From: Mycobacterium paraense
Lineage (GTDB): Bacteria; Actinomycetota; Actinomycetes; Mycobacteriales; Mycobacteriaceae
Length of the DNA: 64,000 nucleotides
Reading direction: 5' to 3'
NCBI RefSeq assembly: GCF_002101815.1
Contig: NZ_LQPM01000012.1
Coordinates: 1-64,000, forward strand
Below, in pieces: positions 52,062-60,262 of the stretch. The translations under genes and the position numbers were made by a program. Position 1 is the stretch's first letter. Every line of letters starts with the position of its first letter. The notes below the pieces were generated by a model that saw only the letters and a program-made list of their open reading frames with translations, searched no databases and was not told the origin of the DNA.

Positions 52062-52229
52062 AGCTTGTCCCCTCCTTTAACTCCCCTCACGCTGGAATCA
52101 TGCCGGATGCCGGTGGGCGACGGGTCTCAGCAGGCTATGAATGAGCTATGAGTGGCCGAACCGAAATAAAGACAAATCACAGGCGAGTCCCATGGAGACC
52201 ACTCGAACCGCGGACCGATACTTGAGTAT

Positions 52230-54968
52230 GTGACCCGACCCGCCCCGCCTGTCCTGACAATTCGGCACGACGGGTCCCAACGCTCGTTCGCGGCCGGCCA
52301 CGAGGTCGTCGTCGGGCGTGACGCCAACGCCGACATGCGCATCCCGGATCCGCGGATCTCCCGCGCGCACCTCATCGTGCGGTTCGACCAGGGCCGGTGG
52401 CTGGCGATCGACAACGGCTCGCTCAACGGCACGTATGTCAACGGCTACCGGATGCCGGTGATCGACATCCACGACGGCCAGAGCATCAACGTCGGCAACC
52501 CGCAGGGACCGCGGCTGACCTTCGCGGTCGGGCCGCAGCAGGGCCAGACCAACCGGCCGCCCCAGCCCAGGCCGGCGCGGGACTCCGGGCCGCCCACGCT
52601 GGCGTGGTCCGCGCTGCCCGAGACGACCAATCCGACCGCCCCGCCGCGCGGCCAGACCGGAAGCCAGCCGCGCAGCCGGCCCGTGCCCCCCGTCCGCGGC
52701 GGTCCCCCACCGGCGCCGCCGCGCCCGATGCCGCCCAGGCAGCCGGCCAGGCCGCCGGGTCCGCCGCCGCCGCCGCGACCGCCCGGGGCGCCGCCCCGCC
52801 AGGCGCCGCCGGCCGCCCGGATCCAGACGTCGGGGATGGCGCCGGCGCAGGGGCCGCTGCGCGCCGCGGCGCCGGACCCGCTGACCGTGGTCAACGCCGA
52901 GGCGGCGGAACGGCCCGACGCGGCGCCGCCCGCGGAGTCCACCGTGATCGACGCCAAGACGGCCGACGTGTCGAACCTGGCCACCCGCTTCGTCAAGCTG
53001 CTCTCGCCGCGCATGTCGGCCGCCGCCGGCACGGCCGGCGCGATGACGATCGGCCGCGCCGCCGAAAGCGACATCGTCGTCTACGACGTCCTGGCGTCGC
53101 GGCACCATGCGACGCTGCTGCAGACGCCGCTGGGGACCGAGATCCGGGACAACAGCATCAACGGGACGTTCGTCAACGGCACGCGGGTCGGGTCGGCGAT
53201 CCTGACCGACGACGACATCGTCACCATCGGCAATGTCGACCTGGTGTTCCGGGACGGCACCCTGGTCCAGCGCAGCGAGGCCGCGACGCGCACCGGCGGG
53301 CTCGAGGTGCGCAACGTCAAGTACGTCGTCGACAACGGCAAGCAGCTGCTCGACGACATCTCGCTGACCGCCCGCCCCGGGACGCTGACCGCCGTGATCG
53401 GCGGCTCCGGCGCCGGCAAGAGCACGCTGGCCAGGCTGATCGCCGGCTACACCACCCCGACGTCGGGCTCGGTGACCTTCGAGGGCCACAACATCCACAC
53501 CGAGTACGCGTCGTTGCGCAGCCGGATCGGCATGGTGCCCCAGGACGACGTGGTACACCGCCAGCTCACGGTCAACCAGGCGCTGGGCTACGCCGCCGAG
53601 CTGCGGCTGCCGCCGGACACCAGCAAGGCCGACCGCGCCAAGGTGGTCGCCCAGGTCCTGGAAGAGCTCGACCTGACCAAGCACGCCGACACCCGCGTCG
53701 ACAAGCTGTCCGGCGGCCAGCGCAAGCGGGCCTCGGTGGCGCTCGAGCTGCTCACCGGGCCGTCGCTGCTGATCCTCGACGAGCCCACCTCCGGCCTGGA
53801 CCCGGCGCTGGACCACCAGGTCATGACGATGCTGCGCCAGCTCGCCGACGCCGGCCGCGTGGTGATCGTGGTGACGCACATGCTGTCCTACCTCGACGTG
53901 TGCGACCAGCTGCTCCTGGTGGCGCCCGGCGGCAAGACCGCCTACTTCGGGCCGCCGGACCAGATCGGCGACGCGATGGGCACCACCAACTGGGCCAAGA
54001 TCTTCACCAAGGTGGGAGCCGACCCCGAGGAGGCCAACCGGCGGTTCCTGGAGCAGCGCGACGCGCAAAAGCGGCAGCAGAAGCTGGTGCCGGACAAGAC
54101 CGACGAGCCGGGCGCCCTGGGCGAACCGGTGCACACGAGCGTGCGGCGCCAGATCTCGACCGTCGCCCGCCGGCAGGTCCGCCTGGTCGTCGCCGACCGC
54201 GCCTATTTCGTCTTCCTGGCGCTGCTGCCGTTCATCCTGGGCTCACTGTCGCTGACCGTTCCCGGCGGCAACGGGTTCCACGCGCCCGGCCCCAACGCCG
54301 GGACGCCCGATGAAGCCGCCCAGATCCTGGCCCTGCTGCTGCCCGCCGCCGCGTTCATGGGGACCGCGCTGACGATCCGCGACCTGGTCGGCGAGCGCGC
54401 CATCTTCCAGCGCGAGCAGGCGGTCGGGCTGTCGACCACCGCCTACCTGCTCGCCAAGACCGCGGTGTTCTGCGGGTTCGCGGTCCTGCAGTCGGCGATC
54501 ATCACCGCGATCGTGGTGATCGGGAAGAGCGCCCCGACCCGCGGCGGCGTCCTGTTCGGCCATTCGACCTTCGGCGCCACCGCCGAACTTTTCGTCACCG
54601 TCGCGGCGACGTGCGTCGCCTCGGCCATTCTCGGGTTGGCCATCTCGTCGCTGGTCCGCTCCAGCGAGCAGATCATGCCGCTGTTCGTGGTGACGGTGAT
54701 GGCGCAGCTGGTGCTGTGCGGCGGAATGGTCCCGGTGACCGGCCGGCTCGGGCTCGACCAGCTGTCCTTCGCGATGCCCGCGCGCTGGGGCTACGCCGCG
54801 GCCGCGTCGACGGTCGACCTGCGCAACCTGGTGCCGGGTTCGCTGGTGTCCCAGGACCGGTTCTGGGAGCACACGTCGAGGATCTGGCTCTTCGACATCG
54901 GCATGCTGGCCGCGCTGTCGCTGTTCTACGCCGGCTTCGTGCGGTGGAAGATCCGACTGAGGCGCTGA
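52230..54968 (+). CDS. ABC exporter with two FHA domains (Rv1747 type)
   Basis: 912 residues from GTG 52230, with a possible -10 box (GATACT) just upstream and no ribosome site. FHA-1 (~25-80) has VVGRDANAD, ISRAH and NGTYVNG; FHA-2 (~270-335) has TIGRAAESD, SRHH and NGTFVNG. Both bind phosphothreonine. A Pro-rich linker with Thr-Pro sites separates them. The ABC domain has GGSGAGKST (~390), LSGGQRKRAS (~492) and LLILDEPTSGLDP (~513), then an ABC2-type membrane domain of about six helices. In M. tuberculosis the kinase PknF phosphorylates Rv1747, tied to phosphatidylinositol mannoside export. The kinase next door is divergent here instead of upstream in one operon. Confidence 0.95.
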   Translation: MTRPAPPVLTIRHDGSQRSFAAGHEVVVGRDANADMRIPDPRISRAHLIVRFDQGRWLAIDNGSLNGTYVNGYRMPVIDIHDGQSINVGNPQGPRLTFAVGPQQGQTNRPPQPRPARDSGPPTLAWSALPETTNPTAPPRGQTGSQPRSRPVPPVRGGPPPAPPRPMPPRQPARPPGPPPPPRPPGAPPRQAPPAARIQTSGMAPAQGPLRAAAPDPLTVVNAEAAERPDAAPPAESTVIDAKTADVSNLATRFVKLLSPRMSAAAGTAGAMTIGRAAESDIVVYDVLASRHHATLLQTPLGTEIRDNSINGTFVNGTRVGSAILTDDDIVTIGNVDLVFRDGTLVQRSEAATRTGGLEVRNVKYVVDNGKQLLDDISLTARPGTLTAVIGGSGAGKSTLARLIAGYTTPTSGSVTFEGHNIHTEYASLRSRIGMVPQDDVVHRQLTVNQALGYAAELRLPPDTSKADRAKVVAQVLEELDLTKHADTRVDKLSGGQRKRASVALELLTGPSLLILDEPTSGLDPALDHQVMTMLRQLADAGRVVIVVTHMLSYLDVCDQLLLVAPGGKTAYFGPPDQIGDAMGTTNWAKIFTKVGADPEEANRRFLEQRDAQKRQQKLVPDKTDEPGALGEPVHTSVRRQISTVARRQVRLVVADRAYFVFLALLPFILGSLSLTVPGGNGFHAPGPNAGTPDEAAQILALLLPAAAFMGTALTIRDLVGERAIFQREQAVGLSTTAYLLAKTAVFCGFAVLQSAIITAIVVIGKSAPTRGGVLFGHSTFGATAELFVTVAATCVASAILGLAISSLVRSSEQIMPLFVVTVMAQLVLCGGMVPVTGRLGLDQLSFAMPARWGYAAAASTVDLRNLVPGSLVSQDRFWEHTSRIWLFDIGMLAALSLFYAGFVRWKIRLRR

Positions 54969-55053
54969 GCGCCGTTAGGGTGGGACCATCCATCCGCCGA
55001 AGCACGAGACGTTCCACCTGGTCGACCGCACCAACACCGATCCGAAGGGCATT

Positions 55054-55494
55054 GTGCGGGCCGTCGACGAGTACGTCGTGCGGCCGTGGGGCCTCTACCT
55101 GGCCCGCCCCACCCCCGGCCGCGCCCAATTCCACTACCTCGAGTCGTGGCTGTTGCCGCGGCTGGGCTTGCGCGCCACCGTCTTTCACTTCAATCCCGGC
55201 CATGAACGCGACCACGACTACTACCTCGATGTGGGCGAATACACACCGGGCCCCGAGGTGTGGCGTTCGGAGGACCACTACCTGGACATTGAGGTCCGCA
55301 CCGGCGCCGGGGCGACGCTGGCCGATGTCGACGAACTGCTGGACGCGCTGCGCCACGGCCTGCTGACGGCGCAGGTCGCGGAGCGGGCGGTGCGGCGCGC
55401 CGTGACGGCCGTCGAGGGCTTGGCCTGCAACGACTATGACCTCTGCCGGTGGCTCGCCACCCAGGGCATGGAGCTGACCTGGCATGGGAGATAG
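55054..55494 (+). CDS. DUF402 family protein (Rv1632c type), start uncertain
   Basis: 146 residues from GTG 55054. Features: DEYVVRPWGLYLARPTPGRA, SWLLPRLGLRATVFHFNPGH and EDHYLDIEVRTG, a DUF402 beta-barrel like FomD/nucleoside-diphosphatase relatives. The 22 codons upstream also look coding (HPPKHETFHLV and NTDPKG are family-like) and begin after an ATC at 54988, preceded by AGGGTGGG; a non-standard ATC start would give 168 residues. See the finding. It heads the LigD-like cassette on the same strand. Equals Rv1632c by position beside the uvrB-coaE segment. Confidence 0.82.
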   Translation: MRAVDEYVVRPWGLYLARPTPGRAQFHYLESWLLPRLGLRATVFHFNPGHERDHDYYLDVGEYTPGPEVWRSEDHYLDIEVRTGAGATLADVDELLDALRHGLLTAQVAERAVRRAVTAVEGLACNDYDLCRWLATQGMELTWHGR

Positions 55495-55552
55495 CCGTTT
55501 CCACACCGTTTCCGGATCGTTTCCGCAAATTACCGACGGGTATCCCCATGGC

Positions 55553-55954
55553 ATGCGCTTGAGCTTGACCGACTACCGGCGCAGACGCCGGTCCGGCGGC
55601 CGGCCGTGTTTCGTTCTCGAGCACGACGCGGCCGGCGGCGACCACTACGACCTTCGCCTCGAGATCGACGGCGTGCTGGTGTCGTGGACGATCCCCAAGG
55701 ACGGGCGGATGGCCCGCCGCACCGACGACCAGCCGCTGGACGACGCCGCGGATGACGTCGCCGTCGCCGACAGCGGCACCTACGCCAATGTGACGCAGTA
55801 CGAGATGGCCGAATGCCTTGAGTGTGGACATCTTTCGTTTCGGCTGAGCGGCGAGCGGCTGCACTGCTGCTACTCGCTGACCCGGGTCCGCGAGGGCGAG
55901 GAAGAGACGTGGCTGCTGATCAAGCGCAAGGAAGAGGAGGACGCCTGGTCATGA
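55553..55954 (+). CDS. Stand-alone LigD-type 3'-phosphoesterase domain
   Basis: 133 residues from ATG 55553; an upstream in-frame ATG (55484) lies inside the previous gene and is less likely. The LigD PE-domain core is clear: RPCFVLEHDAAGGDHYDLRL, with the two His, the Asp and the Arg that form the metal active site, then IDGVLVSWTIPKDGR. It trims 3'-phosphates and ribonucleotides at break ends. In M. tuberculosis LigD this is the middle domain of one protein; here it is separate, its stop overlapping the next ATG (ATGA). Confidence 0.87.
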   Translation: MRLSLTDYRRRRRSGGRPCFVLEHDAAGGDHYDLRLEIDGVLVSWTIPKDGRMARRTDDQPLDDAADDVAVADSGTYANVTQYEMAECLECGHLSFRLSGERLHCCYSLTRVREGEEETWLLIKRKEEEDAWS

Positions 55955-56949
55955 CCGACCTCGCCGCGCTGCCCGCGTCCGTGCGCGCGGTGCTGCGCGA
56001 CGAGCCGGTGCCCGACTGGCGGGCCCCGACGCTGGCCACCCTGACCGAGAAGCGGTTCTCCGATCGGGACTGGATCTTCGAGCGCAAATTCGACGGGATG
56101 CGCTGCCTGGCGTTCCGCGACGGCGACCGGGTGCGGCTGCTGTCGCGAAACCGCCAGCCGCTCAACGGCACCTACCCGGAACTGGTCGACGCGCTGGGCG
56201 CCCAGCACACGACACGGTTCGTCGTGGACGGCGAGGTGGTGGCGTTCGAGGGGCGGCGCACCAGCTTCGCCCGGTTGCAGGGCCGCCTGGGCATCACCGA
56301 CCCCGAGGTGGCCCGTGCGTCCCCGGTCCGCGTCTTTTACTACCTGTTCGACCTGATGCACCTCGACGGCAAGTCGACCACTGACGTGCCGCTGCTGTGG
56401 CGAAAACGGCTGCTGCGCAAGGCCATTGACTTCGATGATCCGCTGCGCTGCACGGCCCACCGCGTCGGCGACGGCATCACCGCCTACCGGCAAGCCTGCG
56501 AGCGCGGTGACGAGGGGGTCATCGCGAAGCTGGCCGACTCCACGTATGACGGGCGGCGATCCCCGAACTGGTTGAAGTTCAAGTGCGTTCGCGATCAGGA
56601 GTTCGTGGTAGGCGGCTACACCGCCCCGAAGGGCAGCCGCATCGAGTTGGGAGCGCTGCTGCTCGGCTACCACGACGGCCGCGACCTGGTGTACGCCGGC
56701 AAGGTGGGAACCGGTTTCGACGAAGCCACGCTGCGCCGCCTGCACGGGCGGCTGTCGCCGATCGAGCAGGACGCCGCCCCCTTCACCCGGGGGCTGGTGC
56801 GGGAAAACGGGGCCCGCTGGGTGCGTCCGGAGCTGGTGGTCCAGATCGGCTTCAGCGAGTGGACGCGCGACGGCAAGCTGCGCCACCCGCGCTACCTCGG
56901 CCTGCGCACCGACAAGGAGCCCGCCGACGTGGTGCGGGAAACACGCTGA
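55951..56949 (+). CDS. ATP-dependent DNA ligase, LigD ligase-domain type
   Basis: 332 residues from ATG 55951 (4-bp overlap with the phosphoesterase). Ligase motifs: I with the AMP-accepting Lys in IFERKFDGMRCLAFRDGD; Ia LSRNRQPLNGTYPEL; III/IIIa VDGEVVAFEG and FYYLFDLMHLDG; IV EGVIAKLADS; V NWLKFKC. An OB fold with KVGTGFDEATLRRL and ELVVQIGFSEWTRDGKLRHP follows. It should seal nicks and double-strand breaks in end joining. No Ku gene is in the window. Confidence 0.94.
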   Translation: MTDLAALPASVRAVLRDEPVPDWRAPTLATLTEKRFSDRDWIFERKFDGMRCLAFRDGDRVRLLSRNRQPLNGTYPELVDALGAQHTTRFVVDGEVVAFEGRRTSFARLQGRLGITDPEVARASPVRVFYYLFDLMHLDGKSTTDVPLLWRKRLLRKAIDFDDPLRCTAHRVGDGITAYRQACERGDEGVIAKLADSTYDGRRSPNWLKFKCVRDQEFVVGGYTAPKGSRIELGALLLGYHDGRDLVYAGKVGTGFDEATLRRLHGRLSPIEQDAAPFTRGLVRENGARWVRPELVVQIGFSEWTRDGKLRHPRYLGLRTDKEPADVVRETR

Positions 56950-57839
56950 TGGCCCGCATCGCCGTCGAGGTCACCCACCCGGAGCGGGTGGTGTTTCCCG
57001 ATCCCGGGATCACCAAGCGCGAACTGGTCGACTATTACGGCGAGGTGGCCGGCGCGATGCTGCCGCACCTCAAGGGCAGGGCGCTCACCGTGCAGCGGTT
57101 CCCGCGCGGCATCCGCGAGCAGGGCTGGGTGCAGCAGGATTTCGCCGATTCGCTGCCCGACTGGATGGGCCGGGTCGAGGTCGCCAAGGAGGGCGGCACG
57201 GTGGTGCATCCCGTGGCCGAACGCCCGGAAGCGTTGCGCTGGCTGGCCAACCAGAACTGCGTCACGCTGCACGTGTGGCAGTCGCGGCGGCAGCGGCTGG
57301 ACAACCCCGATCGCCTGGTCTTCGACCTCGACCCGTCCGACGGCGACTTCGGCGTGGTGCGCGCGACGGCACACGCGGTGTCCGGGGTCCTGGCCGACCT
57401 CGGGCTGGCGTGCTACGTGCAGACCACCGGGTCACGGGGTTTGCACGTCGTGACGCCCCTGCGCCCCGACGCCGACTTCGACACCGCCCGGGAATTCGCC
57501 CGCGGGGTGGCCGAGGTGGTGGCCGCCGACGACCCCGCGCACCGTACCGTGGAAGCGCGCAAGAACAAGCGCGGCGACCGAGTGTACCTCGACATCATGC
57601 GAAACGCTTACGCGCAGACCGCGGTTGCGCCGTATTCGGTCCGGGCCCGGCGGGGCGCTCCGGTGGCGACGCCGCTGGAGTGGGACGAGCTCGACGCCCG
57701 CGACCTGCGGGCGGACCGGTTCACGATCCGCGATATTCCCAAGCGGCTTGCGGGGCAACCGGATCCGTGGGCCGGCATGTACCGGCGGGCCCGCGCGTTG
57801 ACGGGTCCCGCGCGGCGCCTGGCGAAGCTTCGTGCCTGA
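56949..57839 (+). CDS. LigD-type primase-polymerase (PolDom) protein
   Basis: 296 residues from ATG 56949 (one-base overlap, TGATG). Archaeo-eukaryotic primase fold of LigD polymerase domains: start VEVTHPERVVFPDPGITKRE, end-binding WVQQDFADSLPDWMG, metal site FDLDPSDGDF, TTGSRGLHVVTPLRPD (SxGLHV) and RTVEARKNKRGDRVYLDIMR. Key acidic residues are present. It adds one or a few (ribo)nucleotides at break ends for non-homologous end joining. It is third in the phosphoesterase-ligase-polymerase-glycosylase run, in a domain order unlike fused LigD (Pol-PE-Lig). Confidence 0.94.
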   Translation: MARIAVEVTHPERVVFPDPGITKRELVDYYGEVAGAMLPHLKGRALTVQRFPRGIREQGWVQQDFADSLPDWMGRVEVAKEGGTVVHPVAERPEALRWLANQNCVTLHVWQSRRQRLDNPDRLVFDLDPSDGDFGVVRATAHAVSGVLADLGLACYVQTTGSRGLHVVTPLRPDADFDTAREFARGVAEVVAADDPAHRTVEARKNKRGDRVYLDIMRNAYAQTAVAPYSVRARRGAPVATPLEWDELDARDLRADRFTIRDIPKRLAGQPDPWAGMYRRARALTGPARRLAKLRA

Positions 57840-58611
57840 GCTGCCCGACGTGGAGGGGTTTCGCCGCCAGCTGTCCGACACGCTGCCGGGGCGGCGGATC
57901 CGGCGCGTGCAGGTCCACGATCCCGGCGTGCTGCGCAACATCGGCGCCGCGGCGCTGGGCCGGCGCCTGGACGGCCGGCGTTTCGATTCCCCACGGCGGC
58001 ACGGCAAGTGGCTGATGCTGCCGACGGATGGCCCCACCCTGCTGGTGCACAGCGGGATGACGGGGCACCCGTACTACGCCGCCGGCGGTGCCGCCCGCGA
58101 GCCCTACGAACGGCTGGTGATCACGCTGAATCGAGGGGAACTGCGCTACGCCGACCTGCGCAAGCTGCGCGGGGTATGGCTGGCCGACACCGACCGGGAC
58201 GTCGCGCTGGTGACGGGCCCGCAGGGCCCCGACGGCCTGGGCATCGGCCTGCCGGCGTTTCGCGATCTGCTGTCGGGCCGGCGCGGTCGCGTGAAGCCCA
58301 CGCTGATGGACCAGTCGGTGATCGCCGGGCTGGGCAACCTGCTGACCGACGAGATCTGCTGGCGGGCCCGGATCGCGCCGAACCGCCCGGTCGCCGGTTT
58401 GGACGACGAGGACGTCAAGCGGCTGCACGCCGCCATGGCGTCGGTCCTGCGTACCTCGGTGCGGCACGGCCGGGTCCCGGGGTTGCCGCGGTGGCTCACC
58501 GGGGTGCGTGACGAGCCGGATCCGTCCTGTCCGCGCTGTGGCGCGCGGCTCGCGCACGGCCGGCTGGGCGGCCGGACGTCGGTGTGGTGTCCGCGGTGCC
58601 AGTCGGCGTAA
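57832..58611 (+). CDS. Formamidopyrimidine/endonuclease VIII-family DNA glycosylase
   Basis: 259 residues from GTG 57832, overlapping the polymerase by 8 bp. Catalytic N-terminus (M)PELPDVEGFRR with Pro2 and Glu3; conserved Lys in PRRHGKWLML; SGMTGHPYYA; helix-two-turn-helix AGLGNLLTDEICWRARIAP; and a zinc finger CPRCGARLAHG...WCPRCQ. All residues for lyase activity are present. It removes oxidised bases and cuts the abasic site. Its place in the LigD-like cassette suggests joint action on oxidised or broken ends. Which of Fpg or Nei it is closest to cannot be settled by eye. Confidence 0.93.
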   Translation: MPELPDVEGFRRQLSDTLPGRRIRRVQVHDPGVLRNIGAAALGRRLDGRRFDSPRRHGKWLMLPTDGPTLLVHSGMTGHPYYAAGGAAREPYERLVITLNRGELRYADLRKLRGVWLADTDRDVALVTGPQGPDGLGIGLPAFRDLLSGRRGRVKPTLMDQSVIAGLGNLLTDEICWRARIAPNRPVAGLDDEDVKRLHAAMASVLRTSVRHGRVPGLPRWLTGVRDEPDPSCPRCGARLAHGRLGGRTSVWCPRCQSA

Positions 58612-59039
58612 TGTCGGCTGTTATGGGCCCCAGCAAGCGCAGATGGATGACGATCGCCGCCCTGACCGTGGCCGCGGCCGGCTCCCAGCTAAGCCCGGCA
58701 ACCGCGCGGGCGGACCTGCACAACATCACGTACCGCGCCCGTATCGACGCGTTGACTACTGGTAGTCAGGCCGCCTTCATCATCAACGGCGGTCAGACGA
58801 ACACCACGAACCTTCCGTCCATGCCCGGCAACGCATTCGAGGCCAATACCGTGCTGCCGGACCCGGCGCAGGCCGGCATGCGGATTGTGCTGCATTTCCC
58901 GTACTCGGCGAACGTGCACTGCGAGATCGACGTGGACGACAACGTTTTCGCGCAGGTCGACCAGCTCGTCAAAACCTCGCCCGGAAATCCGGGCCCCAAC
59001 AACGGCGTGCTGCAATGCGGAGCGCCATTGCCCGGCTAG
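58611..59039 (+). CDS. Small secreted protein
   Basis: 142 residues from ATG 58611, sharing one base with the glycosylase stop (TAATG); ATG 58623 is an alternative. Signal peptide: KRRWMTIAALTVAAAGSQLS followed by an ATARA cleavage site, then DLHNITYRARIDALT. The mature part (~105 residues) is probably beta-rich and has two Cys (HCEIDV and LQCG) that may form a disulfide. No known domain recognised. Its stop overlaps the coaE stop on the other strand through one CTAG. Confidence 0.83.
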   Translation: MSAVMGPSKRRWMTIAALTVAAAGSQLSPATARADLHNITYRARIDALTTGSQAAFIINGGQTNTTNLPSMPGNAFEANTVLPDPAQAGMRIVLHFPYSANVHCEIDVDDNVFAQVDQLVKTSPGNPGPNNGVLQCGAPLPG

Positions 59040-60250
59040 GGCCGCCATCCGGTTGAGTCGGCCCACTCCCACGCCCGCCGGTAGGCCTCGGGGTACCACG
59101 GCTCCTTGGCGGCGACATAGGGCGAGATGTCACCGCCCCCCGCCTGTTCGGCCTTGAGCTTGACGGCCAGGTAGTCGGCGCGCGCGCCGACGTCGGCCCG
59201 CAGCCAGGAGACGAACAGCAGGGCGAATTGCTGGTTGGGCCAGCCGTCGACCCGAAGGTGCACGTTGGTCGGCCGGCCGGGGTCGGCGGAGGCGTGAATC
59301 CGCTTGTGCCACAGGGCCGGATCGTCGCTGTGATCGTAGCGCTCCACGGTGCTGCGCGCATCGTCCTTCGCGACGTCCTCGGTCAGATGCTCGATGCGTG
59401 GGTAACCGGCGGCCAGCAGCGGTTCTACGAGTTCGTCGGCGACCGCGAGCGATTCGACGGTGATCTGCATGTCGATGACGTCCTTGGCGTCCAACGCGGG
59501 CAACGCGGTGGAGCCGATGTGATCGACGCGAATCGCCCGGTGGCCGCACGCCGTTTGCAGCCGGTTGGCGATCCGCCGCGCCTGCTCGGGCCAACTCGGG
59601 TCGGCCGGCACCAGCCGCGCCGGCGCCCTGGCGATCTGGCGCGCACTCAGGTTGTGGGCGAACGGCACGATCCGGTTGTCCCACACCTCGTGCGCCCGCT
59701 GCACCAGGTCCTCGGGGCTGCCCGAGTTGTCCAGCCAGATGTCGGCGACGGCGCGGCGCTGCTCGTCGCTGGCCTGGGCGGCGATCCTCGCGCGGGCGTC
59801 CTCCTCGGGCATCCCGCGCTGGTCGACCAGCCGCCGCACCCGCACCTCGACGTCGGCGTGCACCACCACCACGAGCGGAAACAGCGGCGCCATCCCGGAT
59901 TCCACCAGCAGCGGAATGTCTTCGACGACCACCGAATCGTCGGGCACCGACGCGATGATCTCCGATCGCCGCTTGCCGACCAGCGGGTGCACGATGCCGT
60001 TGAGCCGCTGGCGCGCCTCGTCGTCGCGAAAAGCCTCGGCGGCCAAGGCCGGGCGATCCAGCGACCCGTCGGGCAGCAGGATGTCGTCACCGAACGCCTC
60101 GACGAGCGCCTTGAGGCCCTCGGTGCCCGGCTGGACCACCTCGCGCGCGATGACGTCGCCGTCGACGATGACCGCGCCGCGCTTCGCGAAGGTGGACGAC
60201 AGCGCCGACTTGCCGGCGCCGATGCCACCGGTCAACCCGATGCGCAGCAT
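59036..60250 (-). CDS. coaE: Dephospho-CoA kinase fused to a GrpB-like (UPF0157) domain
   Basis: 404 residues. The N-terminal ~200 are CoaE: Walker A GLTGGIGAGKSALS, DGDVIAREVVQPG and DIPLLVESGM, catalysing the last step of CoA synthesis. The C-terminal ~200 are a GrpB/UPF0157 nucleotidyltransferase-like domain with VDHIGSTALPALDAKDVIDM and YDHSDDPALWHKRIH. This two-domain form is typical of mycobacteria (Rv1631) and the second domain may aid folding or regulation. It lies 12 bp after rpsA, so it is co-transcribed with it. Confidence 0.96.
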   Translation of the reverse strand: MLRIGLTGGIGAGKSALSSTFAKRGAVIVDGDVIAREVVQPGTEGLKALVEAFGDDILLPDGSLDRPALAAEAFRDDEARQRLNGIVHPLVGKRRSEIIASVPDDSVVVEDIPLLVESGMAPLFPLVVVVHADVEVRVRRLVDQRGMPEEDARARIAAQASDEQRRAVADIWLDNSGSPEDLVQRAHEVWDNRIVPFAHNLSARQIARAPARLVPADPSWPEQARRIANRLQTACGHRAIRVDHIGSTALPALDAKDVIDMQITVESLAVADELVEPLLAAGYPRIEHLTEDVAKDDARSTVERYDHSDDPALWHKRIHASADPGRPTNVHLRVDGWPNQQFALLFVSWLRADVGARADYLAVKLKAEQAGGGDISPYVAAKEPWYPEAYRRAWEWADSTGWRP

Positions 60251-60262
60251 CAGTGAACTGGA

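Noticed and set aside
55495..58611. Frameshifted pseudogene of a fused LigD
   Set aside because: The three domains are in the order PE-Lig-Pol, each has its own start with ATGA/TGATG coupling and intact motifs; a broken Pol-PE-Lig fusion would not give this order.
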